A DNA stretch of 64,000 nt, from positions 248,001 through 312,000 of the forward strand of contig NEEC01000029.1 in the NCBI GenBank assembly GCA_002189035.1, given 5' to 3'. Below are positions 33,734 to 46,400 of the stretch, piece after piece. The DNA comes from Utricularia gibba (lineage: Eukaryota; Streptophyta; Magnoliopsida; Lamiales; Lentibulariaceae). The translations under genes and the position numbers were made by a program. The stretch's first letter is position 1, and each line of letters begins with the position of its first letter. Under the pieces are notes generated by a model. The model was given only the letters and a program-made list of their open reading frames with translations, made no database searches and was not told the origin of the DNA.

Positions 33734-35806
33734 ATGGATCCTGTTTCCAAGTGGGGAAACGCTCCTCTGTCCACCGTCGATCCGGAGATTCACGATCTCA
33801 TCGAGAAGGAGAAGCGCCGCCAATGGCGAGGAATCGAGCTCATTGCTTCCGAGAATTTCACTTCCTTTGCGGTTATCGAGGCTTTGGGAAGCGCCCTCAC
33901 GAACAAGTACTCCGAGGGGATGCCTGGTAATCGATACTATGGGGGAAATGAGTATATTGACGAGATCGAGAATCTCACTAGGTCACGCGCTCTTCAGGCT
34001 TACCGTTTGGATCCAACCAAATGGGGAGTCAATGTGCAGCCCTACAGTGGATCTCCGGCGAATTTCGCTGCCTACACGGCGGTGTTGAATCCCCATGATC
34101 GGATTATGGGGCTTGATTTGCCGTCCGGTGGGCATTTGACACATGGCTATTATACTTCTGGAGGGAAAAAGATCAGTGCTACTTCCATATACTTTGAGAG
34201 TTTGCCGTATAAGGTGGATTCGAAGACAGGTTACATTGATTACGATAGATTGGAGGAGAAAGCATTGGATTTCAGACCCAAGCTGATTATCTGTGGAGGC
34301 AGTGCTTATCCCAGGGATTGGGATTACAAGAGATTCAAGGAGATCGCTGATAAATGTGGAGCGCTTTTGCTCTGTGACATGGCTCACATCAGCGGGCTTG
34401 TTGCTGCTCAGGTAACCATTCATTGTTTTCGGATCTGCGTGTGGTTGGAATCAGAGATCTGGTCGTGATAATGGCTAGTATTTCATCCTTCGCGTCTTAT
34501 ATGGTGTGTGATCTGGACGTGGGTTGCATGCTGTGTGTTTTGTTGCAAAGTCGTAGTTTATGCATGACGCCGTATCGGTTCACTGTCTGACATTATCCAA
34601 GTTTCAAATTTGAATCCAAGATCCAGTATTTGATCCTGAGATATATCTTACTGTCCCATATCGGATTATGCATAAAATGCATCATCAATCGAGTGTCATT
34701 ATGTGATTGTGATACTGCGTGGTTGTAGGAAGCGGCGGACCCTTTTGAATATTGTGACTTGGTCACAACTACAACTCACAAGAGTCTGAGAGGTCCAAGG
34801 GCTGGAATGATCTTCTACAGGAAGGGTCCAAAGCCAGCAAAGAAGGGACAGCCTGAGGATGCGGTGTATGACTTTGAGGATAAAGTCAACTTTGCCGTTT
34901 TCCCCTCTCTCCAGGGTGGTCCACACAATCACCAGATTGGTGCTCTTGCTGTTGCTCTGAAACAGGCAATGACGCCTGGATTCAAGGCGTATGCGAAGCA
35001 AGTGAAAGCCAATGCTGCTGCACTTGGTAACTACCTCATGAGCAAAGGGTACCAGCTTGTAACTGGAGGAACTGAGAACCATCTTGTTCTCTGGGATCTT
35101 AGACCTCTTGGATTGACTGGTAAGATTCAATATCCTGGCTTTTTCCAATAGGGGTTTCATCTATATTTTTCCAATGTGCTCATCGGCTTTTGTTCAACTC
35201 AGGAAACAAGGTAGAGAAGCTCTGCGACTTATGCAACATAACTGTTAATAAGAACGCTGTGTTTGGTGACAGTAGCGCATTGGCCCCTGGTGGTGTTCGC
35301 ATAGGTAAGAATGACCATGCACTTACTGTCTGTTTCCTTCTCCTAATTGTATGGAAGTAGTGACCGTGAGTATTTGATTTGTATCTGCGAATGGTTTCTA
35401 GCTGCCAGAATCTGTGATTGCTTTCGTAGCATCTAGATCAACTAGTTGGAGTCATCATGCTACTATGATGGATTCGCTGCATGAAACATTTGGTTGCTTT
35501 TTGGCGTCCTGATGAGCATCTAGCTTAAACCGCACCTCTTTGTTCCTATTTGTTGTTTGCAGGTGCCCCAGCCATGACATCCAGGGATTAGTGGAGCAAG
35601 ACTTTGAGCAAATTGCAGAATTCCTCCATCGTGCTGTGTCCATCACCTTGAAGATTCAGAAAGAGCATGGGAAGTTGCTGAAGGACTTCAACAAGGGTCT
35701 GGCGAACAACAAAGACATTGAGGAACTGAAGGCAGATGTGGAGAAATTCGCGTCTTCATTCGACATGCCAGGTTTCAATGTCTCCGAGATGAAGTACAAG
35801 GACTGA
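33734..35806 (+). CDS. SHM4: Serine hydroxymethyltransferase, cytosolic type, one-base frameshift
   Basis: Exons 33734-34411, 34729-35119, 35203-35304 and 35563-35806 encode about 470 residues. The start [20 protein letters not shown] is that of the cytosolic isoform. The PLP lysine is in [14 protein letters not shown]. Other blocks are [40 protein letters not shown] and [16 protein letters not shown]. The enzyme interconverts serine and glycine and feeds one-carbon folates. In the last exon ATG ACA TCC AGG GAT TAG should read AGG GGA TTA (TSRGLVE); one G is missing at 35584-35586, and the sequence as written stops there. The remaining exon is normal. An in-frame ATG at 33653 could add 27 residues rich in Arg, Pro and Ser. 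Confidence 0.93.
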
Positions 35807-38137
35807 ACAGATCCTGCTGCTACTCACTCACCACACATTTCAGTCTCCCTTTTCTGGTCCATTTATTTGAGTTTCCAGTTCAACTTCCTCTAGTTTTGCT
35901 TTGGTTTTGGTAACTCTGTAGCTTTTTAGCTTCGGTTCGGAATGATGATTGATTACTTCAGCAACAACTACTTCTCTTGGGATGATGATCCATCCGTGTT
36001 CAACCAATGGATTTTTTTTACTCTGAGTTCAACCACATAATTCAAGATCTGGTTTTCTTTTTTTTATGGGAAATCACTCTTACTTAATCCTACCCGATCT
36101 CCTTTTTAGCCCAGATTGCTAGAAAAGAAAAAAGGGATTAAATGCGGAGTGGTGGTTTGTCCCTTGTTCCCTGCCATGTGCGCCCGCCTCTCGCAAGCAG
36201 GTGATGGATGGATGGATGAGGATCCAGCTGCAGCCCCAGGGAATGAATAGCCGCCCAAGGCTTCTTGCTTTCCCACTGCACGTCGCTTTCAACTCCCAGA
36301 CAAAACTCACATCCTCATTAATACCACCACCCTTTCCCTTTCCCTTTCGCTTCCTCCCCTGGGTTTGCGCCACTTGTATCTGGTTGAGAGGGTGCCCTGT
36401 GCATCTGTGTGATCCGATCCCATCGCACTATTAAAACAAAAAAAAAGTAATTTTGAGTGAACAACAACTACTCTATTCTTGCATCGGACCGGACCATGCA
36501 TGGGTTGTCTTAATTTGGTCCCCCTTAGACCACACTTACGCTAGCGATGATTTTCACACAACACTCTCCTAAAAAAAGGCCGTTTACTCTGCCAGATCAT
36601 CGAAATCACCCTCGAAACCCAATGATGGAAACCGCACGATGCCATCCACGTTCACGTAGCTTGCCTTCTAAGTGCTAGTACTAGTAGTTTTTCCCTTTTT
36701 TTTTTTTCTTGTTACATAATGGGTTAGACAATTCGGCGCACAAATATGTGGTTTATAGAAAAACCACGTGGTAGTTCGAAAAAAAAAATAATTTCATAAA
36801 AGGCTTCACCAATCTGATACAACTCTGTCGAATTCGAAGAAAGAGGAGGAGAAAAATATCCTATTTTTATAGTGAGGGCAAGCAGTAGAAAAAACTTCCA
36901 TGCCGACATTCTTCTCCCCATGCCTCTCTTGGACTGGCCTGCCCTTCAACTCCACTGGAAGATTCAACTTCGGCTGTGGCTATCTTGTCTCATAGCTGTT
37001 TCTATGTTACAAAAATATCTCAACCACATATCAACTCTTAATTTTGAAATAACTCAATAATTGGGGGGCCACTACATTCAACTTGCACTTTAAAATAATG
37101 ACATTATTGGGAAACGATGATGATTTTTTTTTGGCTCATATCAATGTATAATACATTAGAGCAAAACAAATTACATATTAAAATTTGAAAATAAAGAAAT
37201 TAAATATATAATAAATTACAGATTATTAATACTAATTTTTTAATATAATTTATGTTTATTGTGTATTTAGGTTTCATATGTATTCATCCGACTAATCGAA
37301 TCTTTCATTTCAACATAATATAAGAGCCGGCCTTGCTTATGCATATTCTGGTTTATGCCTCACCCTATTTAAATTATTCAACCCATCTTGTAGCAACAAC
37401 TAGATGATGATGAGTAGTAATGAAAGAACAAAGCATCATACTTGAATGGAGTTTAGATGGTTTTCCTCGGACTCGTTGGTTCTAGAAGGCAGGCCGAGTG
37501 TCATAAAAACCTTCTCTTTGTCGCACTTCAACATGTGGGGGATTTGCAAAAGGAGATTAAAAAAAGTAGAGGGGTCAATGTGTAAGGCAACGGGGTCAGA
37601 GTGTAATTTTAGGTAACATTCGGTCGCATGGACAACACACCCCCTAACATGATTGGTTGATTCTTCCTTCTGCCTTGTCTGAATAAACGGCACCGACACG
37701 ACAGCTGGCCGGGGGTGGTTTCCACGACAGTTTATTTAGAAAAAAAATAATATTAATTAATTACCTGATTGCGGTTTACTTTTCTCAATCACTCTCAACA
37801 CTATCTACCATCTTATAAAATAATGATAAATAACTAAAAAAATTGTTTCCAAAATTGACAGCGTAACGATACTGATTAGACAGACATTGGGTAAGTAACA
37901 AGGGAGGATTAGGCCGTGTACGGATGGGATGTTCCCGGATAGAGATGGTGGAAATGGAATACATGTATTTCTTTTTTTTTAATTAAATATTTATTTATAG
38001 GTAATTTTGGGCACCGACGCTCTTCCTTCTTCTTATTTATAGTGGCGGTGTTTGGTTGGAGAGGGCAGGGGTTTCGAAGAAGCCCCAGGATTTTGTTTAT
38101 TGGTTTTTTTAGAAGGAAGGGAAAAGGGAGAACCACG
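35807..38137. other. Long AT-rich intergenic region
   Basis: About 2.3 kb. It starts with the SHMT trailer. The stretch 37080-37320 is strongly AT-rich. Short open frames here have no family match. I see no transposon ends or tandem repeats beyond short GATG runs near 36200. Confidence 0.45.
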
Positions 38138-39486
38138 ATGCAATACCACGCGATCATCGGAGGTGGGGTGTCGGCGGCGGATAGCAGCAAAACGGCGAAG
38201 CTAGAGAGGTACAATAGCTACCTGCGCCGCCTCAACACCACCAGTTTCCTCAACGCTTCCTCTAAGCTGCTCTTCCGGGTCACTCTCATCGCCACGCTCA
38301 TCCTCATCTTGTTCTTCACTCTCAACCATCCGCCGCTGTCCGGAAACGACGGCCACCACATTCACGCCACCAGTAGCCTACTCTCGTCGGCGTTCTACGG
38401 AGGCGGAGCGGCCTGGGAGAAGCAAGTGCGTCACTCGTCGACGCCACGGCGACCGGACGGGTTCTCTGTGCTAGTTACTGGCGCCGCCGGATTCGTTGGA
38501 TCCCATTGCTCACTCGCCCTGAAAAAGCGCGGCGATGGCGTTCTAGGGCTGGATAATTTCAATTCCTACTACGATCCATCGCTGAAGCGAGCGAGGCAGA
38601 ACCTGCTCAGCAGACATCAAATCTTCGTTGTCGATGGAGACATCAACGACGCGCAATTGCTCCAGAAGTTGTTCGACATCGTGCCGTTTACGCACATCCT
38701 GCATCTCGCCGCGCAGGCCGGAGTCCGTTACGCGATGCAGAATCCGCTGTCGTACGTGAATTCCAACATCGCCGGCTTCGTGAATCTTCTGGAAATCGCG
38801 AAAAAAGCCGATCCACAACCAGCGATTGTCTGGGCTTCTTCGAGCTCCGTCTACGGATTAAACACACAGGTGCCTTTCTCGGAGCTCCACCGCACAGATC
38901 AACCGGCGAGTCTGTACGCCGCCACGAAAAAGGCGGGCGAGGAAATCGCCCACACCTACAACCACATCTACGGCTTATCCCTGACCGGGCTCCGTTTCTT
39001 CACCGTGTACGGACCTTGGGGGAGGCCGGACATGGCGTATTTCTTCTTCACAAAGGACATCCTTCAGGGGAAAGGGATCAACGTGTACGTGACGCAGGAC
39101 GACACCGAGGTGGCGCGTGACTTCACCTACATCGACGACGTGGTAAAAGGCTGCATCGGCGCCCTGGACACCGCCGAGAAGAGCACCGGCAGCGGCGGAA
39201 AGAAGACCGCGCCGGCGCAGCTCCGCGTCTACAACCTCGGGAACACCTCCCCGTGTCTGTGGGGAAACTCGTGGGTATCCTGGAGAGCCTCCTGAACGTG
39301 AAGGCGAAGAAGCGCGTGATCAAAATGCCCCGAAACGGCGACGTTCCCTTCACCCACGCCAACGTCACCCTGGCGCAGAAGGAGCTCGGCTACAAGCCGA
39401 CCACGGATCTGGCTTCAGGACTACGGAAATTCGTCAAGTGGTACGTTGGGTATTACGGGGTGGAAACGAGGGCAAAAAAGGAATAA
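38138..39486 (+). CDS. GAE: UDP-glucuronate 4-epimerase (GAE), Golgi, one-base frameshift
   Basis: An intronless gene of about 449 residues, as in the plant GAE family. A basic cytosolic head precedes a signal anchor at about 44-62 (LLFRVTLIATLILILFFTL). The NAD Rossmann motif TGAAGFVGSH is at 114-123. The catalytic SSSSVYG and YAATKKAGEE follow. The GAE block HLAAQAGVRYAMQNPLSYV is intact. The enzyme turns UDP-glucuronic into UDP-galacturonic acid for pectin in the Golgi lumen. The frame breaks at 39251-39254: TCC CCG TGT should be CCG GTG TCT (SPVSVGKLVGILE), one G short. The C-terminal part to AKKE is otherwise normal. The start ATG at 38138 is the first after an in-frame stop-free region with no earlier ATG. 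Confidence 0.92.
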
Positions 39487-40440
39487 GAGATTCCTTTCTT
39501 CTTTTCCTCCTTTTTGTTTCGTTTTCAGTGGGGCAGCGCTGTGTTCCCCATACCACCCGCCCATGTGCATTATTGCTGGCCTCAAGGTCCCAGTCGTGTT
39601 GTTGTTGTAGTAGGGCTTAGCGGGTGATTACGATAGATTACCAGTCACACACTCATACGGACTCCTCCTTCAACAACGAGGAGTAGAAGGCACAGACAGG
39701 ACGACAATGGGGTCTGCTCCAAATACTGGAAAACAAACAAACACTACTAATAAATGGAGCTGCTGTTTATCTCAGCAACTGTATAATTTACTGCTCTGTC
39801 TCCTTCTCCACCCTTTTCCGCATCACATCACTTGCTCTGCTCTGCTTTTGGATGGAGTTGAAATCAAATCCCATCACTGTCATTTACACCAGCTTTCCCC
39901 CCATCATTGAATTGCATTGCATTGCATTCCTCGACCGGCTTCCTCGGAGCTTGACTTCCACACGTCTTGCACAAAACTGCAGCCAACTTCTCCTTCATTA
40001 CCTCAGCAGGTCCCCCATCCATTTCCAAAAAAGAATCGGGAAGCTCCTATGGGATAAAAATATTCCAAGCCTCGGTACCCACTTTTCGTATGGAGGATTT
40101 GATCTCTTCAAAGATGTCCATTTCCTCTGGAGATGCCCACAAACACAGCAGCACGGTGGAGGCTAACCAGCAGAAAAGGACATGCGCCATATCGAATTTG
40201 AAGTTAACAGTCTATCAAGGAGTAACTAACTAAGGAGTACGATCAGCCCGATGGGCATACCTACCCACAAGCAGTTTGAGGCCTAGACACACACAGTATA
40301 GTCGTCGAGATCTAAATGGTAACAATTACCACAGCCAAATACCACCACAGTATCTGCATTTGTCTGATGACGAAAGGTAATGGTGATGCGAAAAGTGGTG
40401 GGTGCACACATACATATGTCTCATCCGAATCACAAAAAAA
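39487..40440. other. Intergenic region
   Basis: GAE trailer followed by about 0.9 kb without a recognisable gene. The end meets the inverted gene fragment at 40441. Confidence 0.4.
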
Positions 40441-40559
40441 CAGGTCTTCAATTTGTGCTCAGAGAGAACGTCGTCACCATTTTGGAGGACGAATCCCTCG
40501 GATCGGGGCTCAAAATCAAGAAACCTAAAAGCGTTGAACGCTGGGTTCTTCCTCAACGG
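40441..40559 (-). pseudogene. Inverted fragment of the 3beta-HSD-like gene's first exon
   Basis: On the minus strand this stretch repeats the leader and first codons of the gene starting at 43421. Both contain TTTCTTGATTTTGAGCCCCG, followed by the same GGGATTCGTCCTCCAAAATGG and then CTCTCTGAGCAC/CCTCTGAGCAC and TTGAAGACCTG. The copy matches roughly 43362-43476 with a few substitutions and a short gap after the ATG. It stops in a T run, so only a few coding codons were copied. It lies about 240 bases before glyoxalase II, pointing away from it. Confidence 0.8.
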
Positions 40560-40798
40560 AGATCGCTGTGCGTTGTTACCGATATTGAAAATGCGCCTAA
40601 TGAAGTACCGTTGCACGCGACAAATCATAAATAGGCCGTTTGGTTGGGCCGAAATAAATCACTAGAAGCTCATTGTCATGCGGAGAAAAGGTCCAGGCCC
40701 AAAGCACACAAAAAAAAATAGAGAAGCGCATTGTTGTGGGTTCCAATTGTTTTCCTCAGTTTGTGGCCTGTGAGTCGAAGAAAATATGAGTTGACATA

Positions 40799-42761
40799 AT
40801 GCTTTGTGGAGCACCGAAAGCCATTGCTTTCTTCTTGGTATGTTGTGCTTCCACCAAATTTATAGCTCAATTATCCATACACGTTGCTGATTAATTTAAT
40901 CGAATTCAGTAGTAGTAGGAGTTCCAATTTCCGCAAGACCCTGTTCTTGTTCTTGAATGAATGCCCTACTTTTGTCATTCTTCTGATGATTTTATTACTG
41001 TCATTCCCTTTGTATTATCTTAGTTGATTGTATATCCAAAGGTTGGCATATCTTCTTCATCGGTTTTGTTGCAGAGGGAACCAGTTCTACGCCTACGGTC
41101 TGGTTTGGGACAATCACTTAAAGGAAAGAATCTGTGGAATGGCCTACGTTCAGTAAACTTAAAGTCCATGAGCAGCCAATCAGCTAAGGGAGGAGTTTTA
41201 TGCTTTCATAGCATTGCTGATAAGGCATCAACGTTGCAAATTGAGCTTGTAAGTTGAACTTTTACGCATTTCAACATGTGTGTGTGTGTGTGTCTGTGTC
41301 TATGTGTGTTATGAAGGTTTTTGAGGTAGCCTTACTGAATGTCTTTTGCGCTTTCTTTCTCCAACTGCAGTGCAGTTTACCTATATACACAGTGGTGACT
41401 TGTATTCTGTTGTCTAGGTTCCATGTCTTAAAGACAACTATGCTTATCTCTTACATGATTCGGACACTGGATCAGTTGGAGTTGTTGATCCCTCCGAAGC
41501 ATTACCTGTGATCGATGCCTTGAGCAAGAGAAACTGGAAGTTGGATTACATACTCAACACACACCATCATTATGATCACACTGGTGGAAACATTGCCTTA
41601 AAAGAAAGGTATGGGGCAAAGGTATGTGTGCATATCTTTGCGTTTGCATTAAGCTTTGAAAGGCTTAATATAATAGATTTTTCCCTACGCTTGCATCATT
41701 CTAGGTGGTTGGATCAGGCGTGGACAAGGAGAGGATTCCTGGTATCGACATAATCTTGAAGGATGAGGATAAATGGATGCTAGCAGGCCATGAGGTGTTC
41801 ATCTTGGAAACCCCAGGTCACACAAGAGGTTGAATTTCATACTTGAATGCCTCCTATTGTTCTGGATCAATGATCAATTTAACTTTCTTAAATAATTTCT
41901 CTGGCAACGAACTGCTGATCTGTTATTGTTTGTGCCCTCAGGGCATATTATATTTTACTTCCCGCAGTCAAATGCAGTTTTCACTGGAGACACCTTGTTC
42001 AGCTTATCATGTGGTAAACTTTTTGAAGGAACTCCAGAGCAGGTATTTGAACAATCATCTGAACTTTGAACCTTTCGCTGTTTTGAAATATGCAGACATG
42101 GCTTGTGTTGATTCATGTTTTAGTGGTTGTTAAGTTTGAAGTTCTTGTTTCTTCGGAGAAACTCAAACTCACACTCGTCGTTACAATAGATTGTTCCTTG
42201 TTTTTTTCTTGCTATCTCATCCATCTCTGCCAAGATCAATTTTTCTTGAAGTTTTCCTTTCCTTATGATTGGAATACAACAGATGGTATCCTCACTGAGG
42301 AAGATTGCTTCTCTACCAGATGACACTAACATATACTGCGGCCATGAGTATACCCTGGCAAGTAAATCATTACCTTTTTTCCTTTCATTATCGTCCCACA
42401 TGTATCTCTGATGGATTTACAACTGCTCTGCACAGAGTAACTCCAAATTTGCTTTGTCGATAGAGCCAGGAAACGAGGAGTTGAAGTCGTATGCCACTCA
42501 AGTAGTTGAGATTCGCAGCAAAGGCTTACCAACTGTACATAACTTCATTTTACATTCTCCCACACGCATGACTCTGAACTAATCTAATGTTGCTAAACTT
42601 GTAAACTCTTTCAGATACCAACCACGTTGAGAAGGGAGAAGCTTTGCAACCCATTTCTTCGAACATCAAGTGCAGAGATCCGAGGGGCGCTGAGCATCCC
42701 GGAATCAGCCGATGAAACTGAAGCCTTGGCTGCCATCCGTCGAGCCAAAGACAACTTCTGA
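40799..42761 (+). CDS. GLX2: Glyoxalase II (hydroxyacylglutathione hydrolase), organellar type
   Basis: Exons 40799-40837 (tentative), 41075-41248, 41418-41621, 41705-41828, 41942-42042, 42283-42357, 42436-42534 and 42615-42761 give about 320 residues. The binuclear metal motif [11 protein letters not shown] is in exon 3. Other family blocks are [60 protein letters not shown] and [16 protein letters not shown]. The enzyme releases lactate and glutathione from S-lactoylglutathione. The Arg/Leu-rich N-terminus fits mitochondrial GLX2-4/2-5 types. The first exon ([13 protein letters not shown]) is chosen because it ends in phase at a GT donor; it is the weak part of the model. The intron after exon 6 has a GC donor (CTG|GCAAGT at 42358). 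Confidence 0.92.
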
Positions 42762-42957
42762 ATGCGTTCGGCAGTCCTGTTGTAAACAAGAGTCGCCGGC
42801 ATTCCAAGTGCCTTGTCACAGACAGTTTTGTTCAAAGCAATCCAGCCCTCGTTGTATATCCGATCAGAAAGGGGAAAAAGGTGGAAGCAGCAACCGCATA
42901 TGCGCTTCCATCACCACCTGGTGGCCATTTCCATCCCAGCAATGCTTACCACCTTCA

Positions 42958-43180
42958 CATCACATTCTCCCAGACTCTGAACTAATCTTCTGGTGCTCAG
43001 CTGTAAACCCTCTCTCAGATGCCAGCCACGTCGTGAAGGGTGAATCTTCCATGTCTTCGAACATCAAGCGCAGAGATGTGGCCGGCGCTGAGCGTTCCGG
43101 AATCAGCTGATGAAACCCGAACACGGGAGGCGGGGTATCCAAGTGCCGTGTCGTAGAAAATTCGATCAAAAAGGGGAAAT
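42958..43180 (+). pseudogene. Degenerate tandem copy of the last glyoxalase II exon
   Basis: This stretch repeats the end of glyoxalase II intron 7, exon 8 and trailer (about 42548-42870). Shared pieces include CATTCTCCCA, GACTCTGAACTAATCT, TCTTCGAACATCAAG, GGAATCAGC followed by GATGAAAC, and CCAAGTGCC. The copy has several indels and lost the coding frame, so it is an old partial duplication. It lies between glyoxalase II and the 3beta-HSD-like gene. Confidence 0.8.
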
Positions 43181-43420
43181 TTTTTATTAAATTAAATTTT
43201 AGGGTTCTTTAGACGTACCAATTCGACCGTTTTGAAGAGCTTTGGGCCCCGGGTGTGCAGCTAACTGCGTCGATCTTTCCTTGTCTAATATTTATTTATT
43301 CGAATCTGGTAACTAATGTGATGAATACAACATCTGAAAAGCGACCAAGTGGAACCCAGGCTTCAACGCTTTTTACGTTTCTTGATTTTGAGCCCCGATC
43401 CCAGGGATTCGTCCTCCAAA

Positions 43421-46400
43421 ATGGCCAACGAAAATGGTGGCGACCTTCCCTCTGAGCACAGCTTGAAGACCTGTGCGGTACTGGGCGGAAGAGGATTTGT
43501 TGGTCGTGCATTGGTGGAGAGGCTACTGAGGCTGGGTCACTGGATCGTGCGAGTTGTTGATTCTTCCAAGTCCTTGGAACTCAACTCTTCTGAGTCGCTT
43601 CTTTCCGAGGCCTTAACCTCTGGTCAGGCCTCTTATCTTCATGCTGATGTGCGCCAGGAATCCCAGATCGTCGAAGGTAGATTAGGAGATTGTTTGTTTG
43701 TTTCCTTTTCTTGATCGTGGCTGCTCTGGATTTTGGACATTGCCTATGGGTATCTAACGCTGGCACGGGATTCAGTGGGAAGTTAAAATTGAGTTGTTGG
43801 TGTCTTGTTCATCATTCGATTTCAAGAATTTAAAATTCATTTTTTGACACGGTGTTCTTTCTTTCCAGCTATAAAGGGTGTTTCGATTGTGTTTTACACT
43901 GACTGTGCGGAAACGCTTCCCCAGAATTCATTACTCTGCTACCAGATTGTGGTTCAAGGTATAGTCTGGGAAGAGGGTAATGTTATGAATAAATTTGCTG
44001 TACTGCGTATTACTGTGTTGCCCTGATGTCGCAGGTACAAAAAACGTAATAAAAGCTTGTCGAGAATGCGGTGTTAAAATTTTGATCTACAACAGTTCAG
44101 CTGATGTTGTATTTGATGGTATACATGACATACGTAATGGAAATGAATCTTTGCCATATTCAGGTCAAGTAAGTATCTTACTGGGGTGTGTATGCATACT
44201 GTCATTTTTATCTGGGTTGTCCGGTAACTTTCCCTTTCGAAACGTTGTCATACAGTTCTGGAACGATGTGTCTGATTTTAGAGCCCATGCCGAGGCACTC
44301 ATCTTACTGTCAAATGACTTCAGTGGCCTATTGACATGTGCACTTCGACCTTCCAATGTGTTTGGTCCTGGAGACCAATTCTTACCCATGCTTGTGAATG
44401 TGTCAAAATCCTTCTGGGCTAAGGTTGGAGCATTTTCATAGACGTATGCATATTGGTGGATACTGTTTAACATTCCTTTCTCTATATGTGCAACTTTGTT
44501 GCCATCGCCATTCTTCCTTTATTTTTACCATTCTCCTGTGATTACTGCACTACTTAATACTTCTTTGAATTAGTAATAGATTTCTCATTTCAGTTTATTT
44601 TAGGAAGTGGGCGAAATAAGTCTGATTTCACCTACGTGGAAAATGTGGCCCATGCTCACATCTGTGCCGTAGAATGTTTAAATTCTGAGGTGCCATCTGC
44701 AGCTGGGAAGGTAATTTTAAATTTCAACGTTTTTTGTTTAAAATTATTTGGATTTACTGTCAAGGTTTATTTATCTCAATGTGTTACGTAGGCCCTTTTC
44801 ATAACGAATCTCGAACCAGTAGATTTCTGGGAATTTTCATCTTGTATGCTTGAGGGCCTGGGCTACCAAAGGTATAAACAAATGTGTTTTGATATGGCAA
44901 GCCTGCTTTAAATAACTTTTAGTTTTTCAGGTTACATGCTGAGTTTCAAGAATGAGCCTCTTTTATATGTATATATATATATTTTTGATAAAAACAACTT
45001 TATACCTTTTTCCTACATGTGAGTTCCACCTTGCAATGACTGTTTGGTATGCAAAAGATAAATAAAGTTACTGTAAGTAACTTCTATGCTTTTGTATATT
45101 CATTCCTCCTTGCTTCATTGCAGACCTGTTATCCACCTTCCAGCTTGGGCAGTCCCTTGGGTTTTGTATCTTATGGAATTTTTGAATGCTATGCCAACCT
45201 CGAGAGAGGCTGATACTGGTGCGAATTTTTTTAGACTTGCTGCATTAGCTTCGCGCACCAGGACATTTAGCTGCTCAGCAGCTCAAGAACGTATTAACTA
45301 TTCACCAGTTGTCCAACTGGAGGTACTTGTGATCCTTGATTTTGGTATAGTGCTTGGCGTGATTTACATCAATTTCTGTCTTCTTTTTAAATTCCCCGAT
45401 TTTTTTCAACTTCAGAATGTGCATTATATTTTAGAGAAGTAATGCTATGTCGCTGAATAGAAACCACTGCTTGACACACAGGAAGCAGTGAAGTCAACTG
45501 TAGGCTCCTTCTCTCATTTGGCAGCTAACTCCCCGCTAATGAGAACCGTGGATTCTATCAGACAGTCAAAATTGGAGAGGCTGTTAGGAGGTGGAAAAGG
45601 TGTGAATCGATGTTTTTTTCTCCTCATTTTTGCTCACTTGAACATGTTATATTTACCTGTCCATGTTCTCTATGGAGACTAGACCCTGAACATTGTGAGG
45701 CTAATACATGTCTCATTCTTCGAAAGGTCAACCATTTTTGTTGATGTTCTAACCAGTTGAGGCCCTTACTTCTAAAGCTTATTCAGCATGAACCAGTTTT
45801 CACATAAAGAGTCAAGGCTTTGCGTTCCACTATAATTTTCAATCGACAACAACTGACAGCATGTGTTTGCTACAGTTGCAGATATTTTGCTGTGGAGAGA
45901 TGAGAAGAAGACCTTCATTTCCTTCTTATTGTTTTCTCTACTCTATATTTGGTTTTTCCTCACGGGTCTAACGTTTATCTCCTCAACTGCTGGGCTGCTT
46001 ATGCTGACTCTGATATTACTTTGCGGACATTACCATCTGCCACTAGCAGGGTAGTTTATCATTTCGCTTTGTTATCCACGTCACTAGTTCTAGTATGATA
46101 GTCATTGCCTCTTCAGGTACGGCTCCATGCTTCCCAGACTCTCACCGTCATGGTTTGAAGTCTCGGAAGCGGACATGAGAAACTCCTTCCTGGCAGTGAG
46201 GTGTCTGTGGAATAAAGTGGAGGATCTAGTGAATTCACTTGCCCGGGGAGAAGATTGGCCCACCTTCTTCAAGGTAAACATTGGAAGATACTTCATTTCT
46301 GCATCTGGGGCGGGGCGCTTCTTCTTTTTGACCTCCTCCTACTCATGCAAACGCAGGTTTCAAGCTTCCTGTACATCTGCAAGTTGACGATTCCCAAGCA

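Noticed and set aside
8885-35806. GDC-H and SHMT, both glycine/serine enzymes, as a metabolic gene cluster
   Set aside because: They are about 24 kb apart, in opposite orientation, with unrelated genes between, and the SHMT is the cytosolic type. Chance proximity is enough.
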